Shown here piece after piece: positions 54,409-63,736 of a stretch of DNA of 64,000 nucleotides. Source of the stretch: Lebetimonas natsushimae (lineage in GTDB: Bacteria; Campylobacterota; Campylobacteria; Campylobacterales; Nautiliaceae); contig NZ_BDME01000002.1 in the NCBI RefSeq assembly GCF_002335445.1, forward strand, positions 186,001-250,000. Direction: 5' to 3'. Both the position numbers and the translations under genes were made by a program. The notes below the pieces were generated by a model, which was not told the origin of the DNA, searched no databases, and saw nothing but the letters and a program-made list of their open reading frames with translations. Numbering within the stretch: the stretch's first letter is position 1; the number at the start of each line of letters is the position of its first letter.

Positions 54409-55335
54409 ATGAAATTTAAACTTTTCAGTGGAACTGCCAATCCGGAAGTTGCAAAAGATATTTCGGAATTTCTTGACAGACCTCTTAGTAAAATTACAGT
54501 TAACAGATTCAGCGACGGAGAGATTAATGTTCAAATCGGAGAGAGTGTAAGGGGGATTGACTGTTTTATCGTTCAGCCGACATGTGCGCCTGCAAATGAT
54601 AATTTAATGGAACTTTTGATTATTACGGATGCAATGAGAAGGGCAAGTGCAAACAGCATAACTGCGATTATACCTTATTTTGGATATGCAAGACAGGACA
54701 GAAAAGCGGCTCCAAGAGTTCCAATTTCTGCAAAACTTGTTGCAAATATGATGGAAAAAGCGGGAATTGACAGGGTTGTAACACTTGATTTGCATGCAGG
54801 GCAGATTCAGGGATTTTTTGATATTCCGGTTGATAATCTTTATGGAAGTATTCTGTTTTTTGATTATTTTAAAGAACTGCATCTTAAAAATCCGATTATT
54901 GCATCGCCTGATATCGGAGGAGTTGCAAGGGCAAGATATTTTGCAAGTAAACTTGGTCTTGATATGGTGATTGTTGATAAGAGAAGAGAGAGGGCAAATG
55001 TCAGTGAAGTTATGAATATTATCGGTGATGTTAAAGGAAAAGATGTAATTTTAATTGATGATATGGTGGATACTGCCGGGACCATGGTAAAAGCTGCCGC
55101 TGCTCTTAAAGAAAGAGGGGCTATAACTGTCAGAGCTTATGCAACCCACGGGGTATTAAGCGGTCCGGCAATTGAAAGGATTAAAAATTCTGTTTTGGAA
55201 GAGTTAATCATCAGTGATACAATTCCTCTAAAAAAAGATTGTAAAAAAATTAAAGTTTTAAAAACAGGAAAACTTTTTGCAGAGGTTATCAGAAGAATAG
55301 TGTACAACGAAAGCATTAATAAACTTTTTGCTTAA
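54409..55335 (+). CDS. prs: ribose-phosphate pyrophosphokinase
   Basis: 308 residues. It makes PRPP from ribose 5-phosphate and [18 protein letters not shown], the flexible catalytic loop [11 protein letters not shown] and the PRPP loop [15 protein letters not shown] are all intact. The gap before it holds the AT-rich repeat and a good ribosome site (AAGGAG). The yigZ-like gene begins on its last base. Confidence 0.96.
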   Translation: MKFKLFSGTANPEVAKDISEFLDRPLSKITVNRFSDGEINVQIGESVRGIDCFIVQPTCAPANDNLMELLIITDAMRRASANSITAIIPYFGYARQDRKAAPRVPISAKLVANMMEKAGIDRVVTLDLHAGQIQGFFDIPVDNLYGSILFFDYFKELHLKNPIIASPDIGGVARARYFASKLGLDMVIVDKRRERANVSEVMNIIGDVKGKDVILIDDMVDTAGTMVKAAAALKERGAITVRAYATHGVLSGPAIERIKNSVLEELIISDTIPLKKDCKKIKVLKTGKLFAEVIRRIVYNESINKLFA

Positions 55336-55889
55336 TGAAAACTGTTAAAAAACTTAGCGCAGCAAGCATAGAAGTTAAAAATTCTAAATTTCACTCTTTC
55401 TTGCTTCCTTTTTCTGAATTTGAAAAAAAACTCAGTGAATTAAAGCGTCTTCATCCAAAAGCAAATCATTTTGTAACGGCTTACAGATACCTTAATGAGA
55501 ATAATCAAATAGTTGAAGGCTCATCCGATGACGGAGAACCCAGGGGAAGTGCCGGAAGACCCACACTCAAAGTTTTACAGGGTGAGGATTTAATAAATGT
55601 CGGAGTTATAACTATCAGGTATTTTGGAGGAATTCTTCTTGGAGTCGGAGGGCTTGTGAGGGCTTACAGCGATGTCGTAAAAGAAGCTATTAAAAATGCC
55701 AAACCGACAGAATACAAAGATATTTTTGAGTTTAGTTTTGATGTGGATTATGATAAAACTCGTGAAATTGAATATTTAATAAAAAAATACAATATTTTGG
55801 TAATAGAGAGGGCTTTTGGATGCGAGGGTATTGAATATACTATCCGTGATGATTTGGAAAAAATTAATTTGATAAAAGAAAAGCTTTAA
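55335..55889 (+). CDS. YigZ/IMPACT-family protein
   Basis: 184 residues. The UPF0029 signature GSSDDGEPRGSAGRP is near residue 55, followed by GVITIRYFGGILLGVGGLVRAY. The C-terminal ferredoxin-like part is complete. The eukaryotic relative IMPACT regulates translation stress; the bacterial role is poorly defined. It overlaps prs by one base. Confidence 0.9.
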   Translation: MKTVKKLSAASIEVKNSKFHSFLLPFSEFEKKLSELKRLHPKANHFVTAYRYLNENNQIVEGSSDDGEPRGSAGRPTLKVLQGEDLINVGVITIRYFGGILLGVGGLVRAYSDVVKEAIKNAKPTEYKDIFEFSFDVDYDKTREIEYLIKKYNILVIERAFGCEGIEYTIRDDLEKINLIKEKL

Positions 55890-55899
55890 ATTTAATGAT

Positions 55900-55920
55900 A
55901 TAATTCCTAAAAAAAGGAAC
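55900..55920 (+). promoter_or_regulatory. RNase T2 gene -10 box and short ribosome-site inverted repeat
   Basis: TATAAT (55900-55905) runs into TTCCT (55905-55909), the inverted match of the ribosome site AGGAA (55916-55920). ATG is at 55924. Confidence 0.45.
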
Positions 55921-55923
55921 AAT

Positions 55924-56553
55924 ATGAAAAAATTACTAACGCTTTTTTTAATTTTAGGAAGTCTGTTATATGCCATATCTACAGAAAATATTTTGGCGCT
56001 ATCCTGGCAAAACGGTTTTTGTAAGGTGCATCCCAGAAATCCGGCGTGTTTAAACAGACACAGGGGGGATTATTCACTTACCAATTTTACACTCCACGGA
56101 CTTTGGCCAAAAAAAGAATATTGTGCTTATAAACCGATGAATTTGGATAAGAGATTTATGAAAATTTTAGAAAAATTTATGCCGGCTGCAAAATTTGGTC
56201 TTGCTAAACATGAATGGAAAAAACACGGGGTATGTTTTGGAACTGATGCTAAAACATATTTTTTAACATCTATAAAATTAACTCAGCAATTTAATGAATC
56301 ACTTTTTAGACAGTTTTTTGTAATGCATATGGGGCAGAGTGTAAGCCTTCAGAGACTTAGAATGATTTTCAGGGATGTTTTTGGCAAAGGTAATTCAAGA
56401 AAATTTCAACTTGTTTGTGAAGACGGATATATTACAGAAATCAGGATTAATCTAAAAGGGGACCCTGTTAAAAAAGACTTATATGAATTAATTGACAGTG
56501 CAAAAGAGATGCATAAAAAGCAGTGTCAAAGAGGAATTATAGCACTGCCTTAA
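55924..56553 (+). CDS. secreted RNase T2-family ribonuclease
   Basis: 209 residues with a signal peptide (KKLLTLFLILGSLLYAI). The two catalytic blocks are FTLHGLWPKKEY (CAS1, His) and KHEWKKHGVCFG (CAS2, Glu/His/Lys), with cysteines placed for disulfides. RNase T2 enzymes such as E. coli RNase I cut RNA in the periplasm and can feed nucleotides or phosphate to the cell. Its last 17 bases overlap the convergent pgpA gene. Confidence 0.93.
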   Translation: MKKLLTLFLILGSLLYAISTENILALSWQNGFCKVHPRNPACLNRHRGDYSLTNFTLHGLWPKKEYCAYKPMNLDKRFMKILEKFMPAAKFGLAKHEWKKHGVCFGTDAKTYFLTSIKLTQQFNESLFRQFFVMHMGQSVSLQRLRMIFRDVFGKGNSRKFQLVCEDGYITEIRINLKGDPVKKDLYELIDSAKEMHKKQCQRGIIALP

Positions 56554-57037
56554 TTTTTAAATAAATTATATATAAAATTCCGGCCATTATTCCACCAAAA
56601 ATTCCGGCAACAATATCATCTCCCATAACCCCCAGGCCTCCAGGGGCTTTTTTGTCAATTTTGCCTATGATGGACGGTTTATAAATATCAAAAAACCTAA
56701 AACAAATAAAAGCGAAAACTAATTTTATTAAAGTGTCTTCTTTTAAATTTCCAAGAACCCCGATTGAAATTAAAACCCCTGCAAATTCGTCTATCACGAT
56801 TCTTTTATCATCGTGAATACCGCCAGAGTTTTCATATTCATTTACAAATTTATATCCTGTTACACTGAAAAGTATTATTAAAAGCCAAATAGTTGTATAA
56901 GGATTTGGAAAATAAACAATTATTAAATATGCCAAAATAGTGGCAACCAAACTTCCCCAAGTCCCAGGGGCTTTTGGTAAAAGTCCGCTAAAAAAACCGG
57001 TAATTATAAACCATTTAAATTTATTAAATCTATTCAT
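56537..57037 (-). CDS. pgpA: phosphatidylglycerophosphatase A
   Basis: 166 residues with four membrane helices. The PgpA motifs GFFSGLLPKAPGTWGSL, DDKRIVIDEFAGVL and VMGDDIVAGIFGG supply the acidic metal-binding residues. It makes phosphatidylglycerol from its phosphate. It lies at the end of a minus-strand run from ispDF and overlaps the phosphoribosyltransferase gene by eight bases. Confidence 0.94.
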   Translation of the reverse strand: MNRFNKFKWFIITGFFSGLLPKAPGTWGSLVATILAYLIIVYFPNPYTTIWLLIILFSVTGYKFVNEYENSGGIHDDKRIVIDEFAGVLISIGVLGNLKEDTLIKLVFAFICFRFFDIYKPSIIGKIDKKAPGGLGVMGDDIVAGIFGGIMAGILYIIYLKIKAVL

Positions 57038-57680
57038 TGTTCATCCATAAATTGTTGTTTTTTAAATCATTAATTAAAGCGAGCACCTCTTCATCACTTA
57101 AATCGTGAAAATCTTCATAAAAAGAAGCCACTGCAAAAGGTTTTAGTGGAGAAGTTATGAGACAATACACTTCATCAAAATATTTTTTCAATAATTCTTT
57201 TGTATCCTCCGGGCATACAGGGGCTAATGCTATAATTTTTTGTGGATTTAATTTTTTTATCATTTCATATGCCGCAACGGCACTGTATCCACTTGCAAAT
57301 CCGTCATCTACTATAATTGCTGTTTTACCTTCTAAATCTGAATAAGGATTATTATTTCTGTATTTTAAATCTCTTCTTTTAACTTCCTGCAACACTTCTT
57401 TTGCAATTTCTTCCACGGGTATTTCTGAGAAAAGATATTCAAATTTTGGATTTAATATAACTTTTCCGTCTATTGTTATTGCTCCAAATCCGGCTTCCGG
57501 GTTAAAAGGAATAGGCAGTTTTCTTACAACCACTATATCCATCGGGATTTGTTGGGATTTGCTTATGGCATATGCCACCGGAACCCCGCCTCTCGGGATA
57601 GCAAATAAAACACTGTTTTTGGGGAGTTTATAAATTTCACTTAATTTTTTTCCAGCATCAAATCTGTCTTTAAATATCAT
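57030..57680 (-). CDS. phosphoribosyltransferase-domain protein
   Basis: 216 residues. The PRPP-binding loop is AIIVDDGFASGYSAVAA near residue 118, and the N-terminal LFAIPRGGVPVAYAIS and VVVRKLPIPFNPEAGFGAI match stand-alone PRTase proteins of the erythromycin-esterase-linked type. The nucleobase substrate is unknown, and several such proteins may not be true transferases. It lies between sat and pgpA. Confidence 0.85.
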   Translation of the reverse strand: MIFKDRFDAGKKLSEIYKLPKNSVLFAIPRGGVPVAYAISKSQQIPMDIVVVRKLPIPFNPEAGFGAITIDGKVILNPKFEYLFSEIPVEEIAKEVLQEVKRRDLKYRNNNPYSDLEGKTAIIVDDGFASGYSAVAAYEMIKKLNPQKIIALAPVCPEDTKELLKKYFDEVYCLITSPLKPFAVASFYEDFHDLSDEEVLALINDLKNNNLWMNNE

Positions 57681-57689
57681 TTTTTTCCT

Positions 57690-58865
57690 TTATGTAAGTG
57701 AACTTGTCTGATAAAGTTTCATCAGTGCAATATAAAAATCCTCATCGGTACTCTCTTCAATAAGACCTTTATTTGGTGAAATGTCGTAAAACAGTTTTTC
57801 AAGATTTTTAAACCTGTTTGGAAACATATGGGCTAAAAATTTTGCGCTTATTTCTTTTCTCATTAAAATTGTAGGAGGCATAAGGCCGGTTTTAAGCAGT
57901 TCTAAAATAGAATCGCTGTGATAACTTATGTGATGATGGCTTCCATGAGGGCATGAATTAACACTGACGATTGTTTTGCATATATTGCAATATACATATT
58001 CATTTATTGTTTTTGCCTCTATTTCAAGATTCATTGAATCAAAAATACTTTTTAAATGGTCCGCCTGATAATAAATTCCCAAGCCTTTATGTGTTTGCCC
58101 CATTATAAATTTGTTGCATCCGAAGTTTTTGGCAATCATTGCATCAAGTATAGCCTCATTTACTCCTGAAAAGATGTAAGTATTAATAAGAGGAATAATA
58201 ATGATTTTTTCTTTAGGAAAATAAGTATCTACTAAATATTTCAATGTTTCAAATCTCAGTTTATATGGTACATCCTCTTCTTCAATATTTTTAATTAAAA
58301 ACACTATTAATAAATCGTTTCTTTCAATCGCCTGACGCATTATTTTTTCATGGACCCTGTGTATAGGTTTTGCATGCATTGTCATTCCGACAACATCTTT
58401 TTTATTTTTAATTATTTCTCTTACATAATCTATTTTTTTCTTTATTCCGTAGTCTTCTACCCAAAAATTCCCGGCAATTGCATATTTTCCAAGTCTTTTA
58501 AGTGTTTTTGCAATTTGAGGATAGGTTTTGGTATCTTTGCTTCCATAAATTGTTTCCACTCTTTTTAAAGGGTCAATTTCATAAATTTCTTCTACCTCGA
58601 CTTCTCCTATTTTTCTATTATTGTAAAAAAGTTCTATTTTTTTTGGATTGCTCTTTATTACTTCTTCATTTCTCCTCCCAGCCGGTGCAAGAATAAAAGA
58701 AAAGGGAATAGATTTTCCTTTATATTTTTTTTCCCTGTCGGCAGTTTGAGCTTCTTTTTTATTCATCAGTTTATCAATAGGATTTAATAATCCCGCCTGA
58801 ACCATTGCAAGGGTATAATATGCTTCTTTATCAATAAATATTTTATTTTTGTTTGAAAATGCCAT
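57690..58865 (-). CDS. sat: sulfate adenylyltransferase-like protein with divergent active site
   Basis: 391 residues of the ATP-sulfurylase family. The N-terminal PUA-like part and the nucleotidyltransferase core are present, but the QTRNPxHRAHE motif reads MHAKPIHRVHE and the GRDHAG motif reads GQTHKGLG: the HxxH histidines are kept while the usual sulfate-binding arginines are not. A CNIC...CPH cluster near residue 295 looks like a zinc site, as in some thermophile enzymes. It overlaps the orphan regulator gene by 23 bases. Campylobacter has a sat-like gene at the same place (Cj1609 as I recall). Whether it still acts on sulfate is uncertain. Confidence 0.75.
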   Translation of the reverse strand: MAFSNKNKIFIDKEAYYTLAMVQAGLLNPIDKLMNKKEAQTADREKKYKGKSIPFSFILAPAGRRNEEVIKSNPKKIELFYNNRKIGEVEVEEIYEIDPLKRVETIYGSKDTKTYPQIAKTLKRLGKYAIAGNFWVEDYGIKKKIDYVREIIKNKKDVVGMTMHAKPIHRVHEKIMRQAIERNDLLIVFLIKNIEEEDVPYKLRFETLKYLVDTYFPKEKIIIIPLINTYIFSGVNEAILDAMIAKNFGCNKFIMGQTHKGLGIYYQADHLKSIFDSMNLEIEAKTINEYVYCNICKTIVSVNSCPHGSHHHISYHSDSILELLKTGLMPPTILMRKEISAKFLAHMFPNRFKNLEKLFYDISPNKGLIEESTDEDFYIALMKLYQTSSLT

Positions 58866-59709
58866 ATTTTTTCCTTTTTTCCCACAAACTTTTTCTGCTG
58901 ATACCTAATTTTTTACTAAGTTCCGTATCCGGGAATTTATGTTGATGGGTTGTGATTATGAATTTAATATATTCTTCAATTGACAGTATTTCATCTTCTA
59001 AAATTATTTTTTTAGGGGAATTTATTTCAATTTCAATAAATTCATTAAATATATTTTGAAAATCTTTGTCTGCTAAAAACACTGTTTTTCTCTTAAAAAG
59101 AATTAATGGAATATGTTCCAAATTTTTTTCTATATTAAAGCAGTAATATATCTGTTTTTCATCTCTTAAATCATTTTCACTGAAATTGTTTAAATTAATT
59201 ATTTTTACAGGTATGTTTTCTTTTTTTGCTATTTCAAAAACAATTTTATCTGCAGCTTTTTTTAAATTTGTTTTTATTAAAAGCGGAAAGCGTATATTTT
59301 TTGGTATTTCCACTTCGATATCCTCAAGCAGATATTCTATGAAATTTTTAAAACAATGTGTTTTGTTTTTAAGGGTATAAAATTCCCTTAAGTGTAAAAT
59401 TTTTCTGATTAATTCTTCTATAGAAAAAGGTTTTTGAATATAATCATCCGCTCCAAGTTCTATCGGCTGGGTTACGTTTGAATGTGTTACGTATGGTGCC
59501 AAAAGAATAATTATTTTATCTTTGTTTGAAAGTATGAAATTTTTTAAATTTCCCTGCAGGTTTGTATTTACAAGAAAGATATCCGCATTTGATTTTGCCG
59601 CTTCGTCATATGATGCGTAAATTTCGCATTTGGCATTCAGTTTTTCGCTTAAGTTGTTTTGAATACTCTGGGCTAAATATAATTCATTTTCTACTATTGT
59701 AATCTTCAT
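58843..59709 (-). CDS. HP1021/Cj1608-like orphan response regulator
   Basis: 288 residues. The receiver (1-110) is atypical: the first acidic position is VENE, and the phospho-acceptor site reads FLVNTNLQG with Asn in place of Asp; the Lys is kept (YIQKPFS). A middle domain without recognisable ATPase motifs follows and a Fis-like helix-turn-helix ends the protein (ELSKKLGISRKSLWEKRKK). Between sat and ispDF it matches the position of Cj1608 in Campylobacter, whose H. pylori relative HP1021 is an atypical regulator of replication and metabolism. The first gene, ispDF, overlaps it by 26 bases. No kinase partner is nearby, in line with phosphorylation-independent control. Confidence 0.8.
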   Translation of the reverse strand: MKITIVENELYLAQSIQNNLSEKLNAKCEIYASYDEAAKSNADIFLVNTNLQGNLKNFILSNKDKIIILLAPYVTHSNVTQPIELGADDYIQKPFSIEELIRKILHLREFYTLKNKTHCFKNFIEYLLEDIEVEIPKNIRFPLLIKTNLKKAADKIVFEIAKKENIPVKIINLNNFSENDLRDEKQIYYCFNIEKNLEHIPLILFKRKTVFLADKDFQNIFNEFIEIEINSPKKIILEDEILSIEEYIKFIITTHQHKFPDTELSKKLGISRKSLWEKRKKYGIFKQK

Positions 59710-60805
59710 ACCAGTCCTTATAAGTTAGTGTTGCGCTAGATATAACCGCAATTCCCTCGCCCCTTCCGATAAATCCCATTTTTTCATTTGTGGTGGCTTT
59801 TACATTTACAGGAGCATTTATGAGTTTTGTGAGGTTTTTGGCTATTTTTGTTTTATAGTTTTTCAGTTTTGGTTTTTCGGCTATTATTGAAATATCTGCA
59901 TTTATTATTTCCAAACCTGTTTTTTCTAAAATATTGATAACTTCTTTTAAAAGTTTTATTGAAGAGATGTTTTTGTATTTTTCATCGGTATCCGGGAAAA
60001 ATTCTCCAATGTCCCCGTATCCTGCCCCTCCAAGCAGTGCGTCTATTAGTGAATGAATTACCACATCTCCGTCGCTGTGTGCTTTTAAACCGTAAGGAAC
60101 GTCTATTTCCACTCCTCCTAGTATCATTTTTTTATTTTCCTCAAATTTATGCGTATCATAACCGCTGCCGGTTAGGAATGTTTTTTTTGGAGGTTTTAGG
60201 CATGGGAGGTTTAAATCTTTAAAATATGTAATTTTTCTGCTCTCTTCACTTCCTTCAATGTATAGAATTTTGCCTCCAATATTTTCAATCAGAGCTCTTT
60301 CATCTGTAAAAAGTTTATCTGTATTTATTGCTTTTTTGAGTGTTTCAGTTTTGCTTAACTGTGGTGTTTGGATTAGTTTTACATCGTCTCTGTCAATGGT
60401 GGAATTTTTATAAACCACTGTATCAACAGGTTTTAAAAAAGGCACAATGCACTCAGCCTTATCTTTGTTTTCAATTAAATCTAAAATAATTTTTTCGGGA
60501 ATGCACGCCCTTGCAACGTCTATAACCATTACGTAAGGAGTTTTAACTTTTTCAAGCGCATTTTTTAGACTGAATTGTCTTTCTCTCTCTCCCGGGACTA
60601 TTGTATAATCGCTTATTTTTTTATAAATCCTTACTTCTTCAGGATTTGCGGTAATTATTGTTTTTTTAAAATTGTAAAAGCTGTTTAATCTATCAGCTAC
60701 AAACTGCCACAGGGGTTTATTTTCAATTCTTAGCCACTGTTTTTTTACGATATAATTAAATCTGCTAGAATTTCCGGCACTAAGTACTATTAAAGTAACA
60801 CTCAA
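59684..60805 (-). CDS. ispDF: bifunctional MEP-pathway enzyme IspD-IspF
   Basis: 373 residues. The N-terminal half (~1-210) is IspD (VLSAGNSSRF nucleotide loop, KKQWLRIENKPLWQF, then the FTDERALIE-type region), which makes CDP-methylerythritol. The C-terminal half (~215-373) is IspF (GSGYDTHKF, HSDGDVVIHSLIDALLGG, TTNEKMGFIGRGEGIA), which closes the cyclodiphosphate. The fusion is standard in Campylobacterota. The start is TTG at 60805 behind AAAAGGAAA; no ATG gives the Rossmann strand. Upstream is a TATAAT -10 flanked by TCGTAACAT repeats. Confidence 0.94.
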   Translation of the reverse strand: MSVTLIVLSAGNSSRFNYIVKKQWLRIENKPLWQFVADRLNSFYNFKKTIITANPEEVRIYKKISDYTIVPGERERQFSLKNALEKVKTPYVMVIDVARACIPEKIILDLIENKDKAECIVPFLKPVDTVVYKNSTIDRDDVKLIQTPQLSKTETLKKAINTDKLFTDERALIENIGGKILYIEGSEESRKITYFKDLNLPCLKPPKKTFLTGSGYDTHKFEENKKMILGGVEIDVPYGLKAHSDGDVVIHSLIDALLGGAGYGDIGEFFPDTDEKYKNISSIKLLKEVINILEKTGLEIINADISIIAEKPKLKNYKTKIAKNLTKLINAPVNVKATTNEKMGFIGRGEGIAVISSATLTYKDWYEDYNSRK

Positions 60806-60823
60806 TTGTTTCCTTTTGTAAAT

Positions 60824-60855
60824 ATGTTACGATATTATACAAAAAAATGTTACGA
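60824..60855 (-). promoter_or_regulatory. ispDF promoter with two TCGTAACAT direct repeats
   Basis: On the minus strand, TCGTAACAT at 60855-60847, then TATAAT at 60839-60834, then TCGTAACAT at 60832-60824. The copies lie 23 bases apart on the same face, one upstream and one just downstream of the -10, as an operator would. Confidence 0.55.
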
Positions 60856-60878
60856 ATTGTAAAAAATGTAAAAAATCG

Positions 60879-61033
60879 ACACTGACTAAATGTACTCAAC
60901 AAGAGTGTAAATTTTTAAACGCTGCAAAAAAGTTAAAAAGTGCAAACGCAAGCACCCTACGGGTTAAGTGTACTTTTTTTAATGTTTTTTTTTCGCTAAA
61001 ATTTACAATTGTTTCGTTTTATTTAGTCAGTGT
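60879..61033. repeat. 155-base nested imperfect palindrome
   Basis: In the 310-base gap between ispDF and thiC. Outer arms ACACTGACTAAAT (60879-60891) and its exact inverse (61021-61033); inside them TGTAAATTTT (60906-60915) and its inverse (60998-61007); then about ten pairs between AAAAAGTGCA and TGTACTTTTT near 60935-60944 and 60968-60977, with CCC-TAC-GGG at the centre. Together they would fold into one long hairpin. No frame or known RNA family is visible; a MITE-like element or structured RNA fits. Confidence 0.6.
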
Positions 61034-61061
61034 TTTAAAATAAATGGTATTTAAAATTTAA

Positions 61062-62492
<1,431 letters not shown>

Positions 62493-62554
62493 TATATTGA
62501 CAAAAACAAAAAAAAGTAATATAACCTATTTAAAAATTAATTTAAGGAGTTGAA

Positions 62555-63673
62555 GTGAAAGAAAAAATTAAAGAACTTTTGCAAAAAGTTGTATATCCTG
62601 GATTTAAAAAATCAGTGGTTGATTTTGGATTTGTAAAAGATATTGAGGTAAGCGAAGATGGTAAAAAAACAATTATAACTTATCAAATCCCATCAAGCGA
62701 TGATGAGGTGGCTCAAAGATTAAACGATACTACCGTAGAAACTTTAAAAGAAGCTGGAATTGAAGCAACTACTCAAATAATAAGACCTAAAAAACCAAGA
62801 GAGACTTCAAGCAGAGGTGTTAATAAAATGCCAAGCGTTAAAAGTTTTGTAATGGTATCTTCCGGAAAAGGCGGGGTTGGTAAAACTACAACCGCCGTTA
62901 ATTTAGCGCTAGCTCTTGCAAAAGAAGGTAAAAAAGTGGGAATTTTAGACGGAGACATTTACGGACCGAATGTTGCCAGAATGCTTGGAATGCAGGATAG
63001 AAAACCGGAAGTTGTGGGAAATAAAGTAAAAGCGTTTGAAGTTATGGGAATTAAATTTATGTCTATGGCAAATTTGCTGCCTGAGGGTAAAGCGCTTATG
63101 TGGAGAGGTGCTATGCTTGTAAAAGCGCTTCAACAATTTATGGAAGATGTGGACTGGGGAGAACTTGATATTTTAGTTATAGATATGCCTCCAGGAACCG
63201 GGGATGCTCAAATGACAATGGCACAGCAGGTACCGGTGACTGCAGGGGTGGCGGTAACTACCCCTCAAACAGTGGCAGTAGACGACGCAAAAAGAAGTTT
63301 TGATATGTTTAAACAGCTTCACATTCCGATTGCAGGTGTTATTGAAAATATGAGCGGATTTATCTGTCCAAATTGCGGAATGGAGTATGATATTTTTGGA
63401 AAAGGTGCTGCTGCGAAGTTGGCAAAAGATTATGATACAAAAGTACTTGCACAAATTCCAATTGAACCGGAAATCAGAGAAGGCGGAGATACAGGAAAAC
63501 CTATTGTTGTATCAAGACCCGAGAGTGAGAGTGCAAAAAGATTTTCTAAAGCCGCAAAAGAGTTGATTGAATTTATTGATTATGTGTTGGCTGAAGATTT
63601 GGCCGGAAATGAGATGATTCAGCCAATTTATGGGGTAAACGGCGCTCCTAGTGCTTGCAGCGTAAACAGATAA
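62555..63673 (+). CDS. mrp: Mrp/NBP35-family Fe-S cluster carrier ATPase
   Basis: 372 residues. The N-terminal MIP18-type domain (1-~80, ELLQKVVYPGFKKSVVDFG) lacks the common Cys. The P-loop domain has SSGKGGVGKTTTAVNLALA, DGDIYGPNVARMLG and IDMPPGTGDAQMTMAQ. The cluster-binding CxxC is FICPNCGMEYD near residue 270. It carries and delivers Fe-S clusters. The start is GTG at 62555 behind AAGGAG. Campylobacter also has mrp near ispDF. Confidence 0.95.
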   Translation: MKEKIKELLQKVVYPGFKKSVVDFGFVKDIEVSEDGKKTIITYQIPSSDDEVAQRLNDTTVETLKEAGIEATTQIIRPKKPRETSSRGVNKMPSVKSFVMVSSGKGGVGKTTTAVNLALALAKEGKKVGILDGDIYGPNVARMLGMQDRKPEVVGNKVKAFEVMGIKFMSMANLLPEGKALMWRGAMLVKALQQFMEDVDWGELDILVIDMPPGTGDAQMTMAQQVPVTAGVAVTTPQTVAVDDAKRSFDMFKQLHIPIAGVIENMSGFICPNCGMEYDIFGKGAAAKLAKDYDTKVLAQIPIEPEIREGGDTGKPIVVSRPESESAKRFSKAAKELIEFIDYVLAEDLAGNEMIQPIYGVNGAPSACSVNR

Positions 63674-63712
63674 CTCTTCTTTTTTCTTCTTTTTATATTT
63701 TTAAAAATATGC

Positions 63713-63730
63713 TATATTAATAAAAAAAGG
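63713..63730 (+). promoter_or_regulatory. -10 box of the last gene
   Basis: TATATT at 63713-63718 and AAAAAAAGG before the ATG at 63737. Confidence 0.4.
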
Positions 63731-63736
63731 CTTTAA

